Source of the DNA: Streptomyces sp. MUM 178J
GTDB lineage: Bacteria > Actinomycetota > Actinomycetes > Streptomycetales > Streptomycetaceae
DNA: 64,000 nucleotides
Direction of reading: 5' to 3'
Assembly: GCF_022414575.1 (NCBI RefSeq)
Contig: NZ_JADWYQ010000001.1
Coordinates: 271,241-335,240, forward strand
Shown: in pieces, positions 62,301-64,000 of the stretch
How positions within the stretch are numbered: position 1 is the first letter of the stretch
How the letters are laid out: every line of letters starts with the position of its first letter
The notes under the pieces: generated by a model
Seen by the model: only the letters and a program-made list of their open reading frames with translations
The model's database searches: none
What the model was told of the DNA's origin: nothing
Position numbers and translations under genes: made by a program

Positions 62301-63280
62301 GCAGCTTCGTCGGCGGCCTGGCAGGCAAGGTCTTCGCCAAGTACGTTGCTCGCTGGAAGTGGGATGAGGGTGCCCAACTGGTCAAGCGTCTCTGGGGCTT
62401 GCTCGACGACCTGGTCGACGGTGCAGAGGGCATGTGGAAGCGCTCCGGCACCCTGGACAAGGCGAACGACAAACTCGCCGCCGCCAAGGCGAAAGCCAAG
62501 GCCGCGAGGAGCAAGCAGGCGACTGACTGCGCGGTCGAGCACAGCTTCCTACCCGGCACCGGAGTCCTCCTTGCCAACGGCAAGACAAAGCCAATCGAAG
62601 AGATCGAACTCGGTGACAACGTCACCGTCACCGACCCGGAGACCGGCGAGACCACCACACGTGAGGTGGTCGCCACGATCGCCACGGAGGACGACAAGGA
62701 CTTCGTCGACCTGACGATCAAGAGCGACGACAGCACAGCGGCGCTGATTTCCACCACGACGCATCCGCTCTGGAGCATCGATGAGGCGGCCTGGATCGAC
62801 GCCGGGGACATCAAGCCGGGCACGCACCTGCGCACCCCGGAAGGCGACACGGTCGAGGTCGTCAAGATCCGCCACTTCGAGAAGCGCCAGCGCACGCATG
62901 ACCTAACGGTCCGAGACGTCCACACGTACTATGTGCTGGCTGGGGACACGCCTGTCCTAGTTCACAACAGCAATGGCAAGGGGTGCGGGCCGAGCGGGTC
63001 GGGAATATCTGCACGTCACGAAAATGCTGGTGATCTCGGCCAGTACACCGATGGGCAGAAGACCCGGGACCCGGCTTCGCAGTGGTATCACGAGGAGCTG
63101 AGTAATGATGAGCTCCTGGACGGCATCAATAATGCTGCTGAGGGAGATGGAATCCTCGTCTCGCGTGATGGCACGATTCTGGGAGGTCATCACCGAAAGG
63201 ACGAGGTTCTGAGAAGGATCAGGGACGGGAGTCTTGACCCGGATACGCAGATTCGTATCGACGTCTACGATGGGGATTAG
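56366..63280 (+). CDS. RHS-repeat polymorphic toxin with Hint domain and ParB-like tip
   Basis: A 2304-residue exported protein. Signal-like N-terminus (SVVIGLSLALSAG, residues 20-32), an SpvB/TcaC-like segment (GLTPSVGLSYSS, about residue 320), long YD/RHS repeats (about 960-1850), and the RHS core end YDASLGKFISVDP (about 1848). A helical linker (about 1912-1955) follows, then a Hint auto-processing domain beginning at C2055 (CAVEHSFLPGTGVLLANGKT) and ending at HNS (H2200-N2201). The last 103 residues (2202-2304) are the variable toxin: DGILVSRDGTILGGHHRKDE resembles the ParB/Srx-fold core. Hint cleavage would release the toxin. GTG start with GGGGAG 6 nt upstream. Confidence 0.92.
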   Translation: MKSFRGRLLTRRIPRRWAGSVVIGLSLALSAGMVEAIPVEAAGKDRPGVQDLGDPAQGKNAKTKPRSADPAAKAAVKTLDAAEWPDDDSATLRVGGNLGSRNDVPKGAAAPGGTGDAATIGGLPVKASDAHISAKATAKSAHSSAARAGGTAPDRVRVSSLGRERAAELGSAALLRVQRADGVETSAPVELTVNYAEFAEAYGGDYGARLRLVELPACAAKATPGSKECPELPKPLDSRNDAGARTVTATVEADADRAGLSTQAGEAAPLLAVTAGDSSSQGDYKATPLSPSSKWSVANSSGGFSWNYPVRTVPTPGGLTPSVGLSYSSQAVDGRTSATNNQGSWVGEGFSFEPGYVERRYKPCSDDGHKSSAEQCWAFDNATIMLAGASGELIKDDKSGKWHLTGENGAKVEQLTGAHNGDNNGEHWKVTTTDGTEYYFGLNRRPGWTSGKEETNSTWTVPVFGDDSGEPCYNATFSKAHCQQAWRWNLDYVKDSRGNVMSYLYGKETNHYALNGKTDVKGTAYTRGGYLKRIDYGQRDGKVFSGDAAARVDFHTAERCLPTKDFDCAASKFTKANAKHWPDTPVDRYCKAGAKCDSSQVAATFWTRKRLTGITTRMHKGSGAYADVDAWTFTHLFTDNGDDSKTLWLSEIDHEGKVGGSAKLPSLELQGIQLKNRVDKDGDNIAPFHRFRLASVLTETGAQLDVNYAPAECTADKLPKPGEQTGRCYPVRWAPPGHIDPITDWFHKYVVAEIIETDRTGGGEDVVTRYDYKGDAGWRHGEPDGITDEKFLTWDQWQGYGKVTVTSGNGQTMSTRLDYTYLRGLDGDKKPGGGTRTEKVTDSTGKTYTGHKEYTGFELETQTWDGDKVVSKVISEPWKHDTATQTKKWKTTKATIVQPRVTRGYTALASGGWRETKSTSWYETGNRTGRVSMVEDLGDVSTAEDDKCTRLWYADNPSEHMYELPSRSEAVSVGCSATPDRRTQVIADERTSYDGGSFGDQPKRGDATRTERLTSHDGSKATYQVTGHTTYDAFGRPTSQTDAAGAKTTTEYTDVNGLISKTKATNALGHVTTTDFAPAWGQSAGQTDPNGKRTDLAYDPLGRLVSVWLPDRAKRQTPSIKYSYLVRRDKPVAVKTEKVEISGSYGVEWQLYDGLLRPRQKQTEGPDGSRMVADAFYDGVGKIKKANSTYNAVGAPSSELLEVRNGEVGAQTLYEYDGLGRPTKETFAVAGAPQWSTTTRYDGDRTHLVPPQGGVPVTKITNAADQITELRYHHVESPAVNGPSGPGAGYDATKFSYTPGGELAKVTDAKGNIWQFEYDQMGRKVKTVDPDTGVSTFTYDAADRPVSGTDARGEKRSTVYDKLGRTLTTWEGEPNTGAKLTETRYDRPGWLGKAWASLRYVNGGSEYFATVTQSMDAYYRPLKTAYSVPKSEGALAGIYTFTTGYNRDGTVQGMGMPAAGDLGAETVVFGYDELQRPTSMHGKTSYVTNTVYSNTSLLQQLELSDGSGKTLWQTFQYEKGTDRLTRAVVDVSSQSRSLKAAHYSYDQVGKVLSISDTANTAAGSADVQCFAYDSGQRLAEAWTPAATAETAAGAGTSGATMGGSRPSACTAPAGSKALGGPAPYWKSYEVDAIGNRTKEVIHDTGLNAAKDITRTYTYGEGAAGPHAVTKVVEDGPSVDQQYTYAYDATGNTTERVISGDAQKLEWDVEGQLVKTTEADGAEATYVYDAGGNRVVRRDATATTVYLPGMELRLAKGSSKAEATRYYSYAGQTIAVRSDNGDLAFLSSDHHGTAQLAVNATTGAVSQRRFDPYGLDRGKPVGEWPGEKGFVGGTIDKQTGLTSVGAREYDASLGKFISVDPVIDYSQPQQINGYAYANNNPVTLSDPSGLFLWGMIKRAIWRAVQAIRQQTTKEEQAVYRAQNEKNRAERQYNDAKQQTKQAAKELVKIAKKELGIDAALDCFSSGDLGACGETALNVAGSFVGGLAGKVFAKYVARWKWDEGAQLVKRLWGLLDDLVDGAEGMWKRSGTLDKANDKLAAAKAKAKAARSKQATDCAVEHSFLPGTGVLLANGKTKPIEEIELGDNVTVTDPETGETTTREVVATIATEDDKDFVDLTIKSDDSTAALISTTTHPLWSIDEAAWIDAGDIKPGTHLRTPEGDTVEVVKIRHFEKRQRTHDLTVRDVHTYYVLAGDTPVLVHNSNGKGCGPSGSGISARHENAGDLGQYTDGQKTRDPASQWYHEELSNDELLDGINNAAEGDGILVSRDGTILGGHHRKDEVLRRIRDGSLDPDTQIRIDVYDGD

Positions 63281-63285
63281 TTCTG

Positions 63286-63675
63286 ATGGCACTCATCCAT
63301 TTGACAGACCCTGACTTCCGCGTATGTGAGATCAGCTTCGACTCGTTGCTGGTGATCCAGGCAGAGGCGGAGGAGCGAGGCTGGGCAACTCGATGGTCCT
63401 CCGTGGATGCGCTTCGGAGTCAGGTCAGGGAAGGCGCCGTTTTTCTCCGGCCGTTGATGCGGGAGGAGCGCGGAGGGGTTGTGCAGGCGTATCGATGTCT
63501 GCTGCTTTTCGCGACGGATGGTGACCAGAATGCTGGTGGAGTCGCCACTATCGACCTTGATCCGGCAAGGCTGAAATCTCTGGATCGAATCGATCGAGAT
63601 CCTGCTGTTCGGAGAGTTCTCGCGCGGATGTTCACGCTAGCGACAGGCGGGATTTCGATGATCTCGAAGAAATAG
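63286..63675 (+). CDS. Presumed immunity protein
   Basis: A 129-residue cytoplasmic protein that starts 5 bp after the RHS stop. Its place and size are those of an immunity protein neutralising the ParB-like tip. I recognise no family: it has an N-terminal DPDFRVCEISFDSLL segment, a central FLRPLMREERGGVVQAYRCLLLF strand-rich part and a C-terminal helix RRVLARMFTLATG. Codon use is unlike the rest of the window (many AAT, GAT, CGA, TTG), shared with the toxin tip, so toxin and immunity were probably gained together. It probably binds the tip directly and protects the producer and its siblings. Confidence 0.75.
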   Translation: MALIHLTDPDFRVCEISFDSLLVIQAEAEERGWATRWSSVDALRSQVREGAVFLRPLMREERGGVVQAYRCLLLFATDGDQNAGGVATIDLDPARLKSLDRIDRDPAVRRVLARMFTLATGGISMISKK

Positions 63676-63816
63676 CATATGGATCTGCATAGAAAGGCGA
63701 CAGTCAGTTCACTGATTGGCGCTATTGTGGAACTCTGCATGTTCGCTATAGCGAAATCAAGAGGTTCTCGCGTGACCGGCTTCGCCTGTTATGCCGTCAC
63801 CTGACGGCAGTATTTG

Positions 63817-63861
63817 ACGGCAACGGCGGCGAACACCAGAGGTGTTCGCCGCCGTTGCCGT
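63817..63861. terminator. Strong bidirectional hairpin
   Basis: A perfect 21-bp stem with a 3-nt loop AGA (63817-63837 with 63841-63861) separates the immunity gene from a convergent minus-strand gene end. A smaller hairpin GCCGTC-ACCT-GACGGC (63793-63808) lies just upstream. Confidence 0.85.
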
Positions 63862-63870
63862 GCGTCGGGG

Positions 63871-64000
63871 TCAGGGGCGGTCGAGAGCGTTTCCGAGGGC
63901 GGTTACGGCTTCGTGTTGGAGGCGGATGCGTACGTGTAATGGTGCAGTCGGATATTGGAACTCTCGGAATGCCTCACCCTGTGCGGACCCATGCCGTGAA
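63871..64000 (-). CDS. 3' end of a minus-strand gene (cut by window end)
   Basis: The minus strand is open from the window edge to a TGA at 63871-63873, giving about 42 codons ending in HVRIRLQHEAVTALGNALDR-P. The sequence has the codon pattern of a real gene and is followed by a strong hairpin exactly where a 3' end should be. I do not recognise the family; the helical, charged end could belong to a transposase, a regulator or another polymorphic-toxin gene. Confidence 0.4.
   Translation of the reverse strand, partial: SRHGSAQGEAFREFQYPTAPLHVRIRLQHEAVTALGNALDRP

Noticed and set aside
63679..63804. Plus-strand open frame of 41 codons starting MDLHRKATVSSL right after the immunity gene
   Set aside because: No ribosome site, no recognisable family, and its stop lies in a small hairpin. 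It may be a leftover of an older cassette, but there is not enough support to call a gene.

Overview
The window is very GC-rich actinomycete DNA (one hand-counted coding line, 13081-13140, is 47/60 G+C). It has frequent GTG and TTG starts, 4-bp ATGA/GTGA stop-start overlaps, a conservon-type signalling operon, EspR-like regulators, a PspAB-HtpX pair and secreted LamG/RHS proteins. Together these point to Streptomyces or a close relative in the Streptomycetaceae. I recognise about 57 protein genes, one cobalamin riboswitch, several hairpin terminators, many short tandem repeats and one kinase pseudogene. I found no tRNA, rRNA, CRISPR array or intact insertion sequence.

Layout. 0-6 kb: a copper-related block (end of a P1B ATPase, two DUF6153-like secreted proteins, an F510_1955-like Asp-box lipoprotein, a His-tailed membrane protein), interrupted by a divergent TetR/saccharopine-dehydrogenase-like pair that shares a palindromic operator. 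6-13 kb: an EspR-like regulator, then a tightly coupled minus-strand operon, STM4015-STM4014-STM4013-STM4012-STM4011, ending in an NAD-binding epimerase. It encodes two radical SAM enzymes, a sulfatase-fold hydrolase, an ATP-grasp enzyme and a leucine-rich-repeat protein; as far as I know its product is not established. 13-18.5 kb: a conservon (CvnA-B-C-D-E) whose terminal P450 lacks the ExxR motif, convergent with a normal P450. 18.9-25.3 kb: AraC regulator, kinase remnant, SRPBCC protein, a Tes/MJ0619-like radical SAM enzyme coupled to a methyltransferase, a PH-like protein, a VOC protein and a deazaflavin-reductase/hemerythrin fusion.

25.7-32.1 kb: secreted small protein, glutaminase, a second EspR-like regulator followed by an apparently decayed toxin and a PAP2-like membrane protein, an MHS transporter, and a thioredoxin lipoprotein with its CcdA partner. 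32.1-37.4 kb: a cobalamin riboswitch controlling a binding protein, permease and ATPase, then a FhuF-like iron-sulfur protein and a conserved unknown protein. 37.6-50.9 kb: ion and envelope homeostasis (TrkA-TrkH, PspAB-HtpX, a CPA antiporter with a CBS protein, a membrane protein with two NAD-binding domains), mixed with a secreted adenosine deaminase, a PucR regulator, a second deazaflavin reductase and a SpoIIE-type phosphatase.

51.0-63.7 kb: a secreted polymorphic-toxin locus: FG-GAP protein, LamG protein, a 2304-residue RHS protein with a Hint domain and a short ParB-like C-terminal toxin candidate, and a presumed immunity gene. Base composition falls sharply over the toxin tip and immunity gene, as expected of an exchangeable cassette. 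A strong bidirectional hairpin separates this locus from the 3' end of a minus-strand gene cut by the window edge. The two best candidates for undescribed biology are the STM4011-4015 operon and the Tes-like radical SAM/methyltransferase pair; the RHS toxin tip is the best candidate for a new effector.
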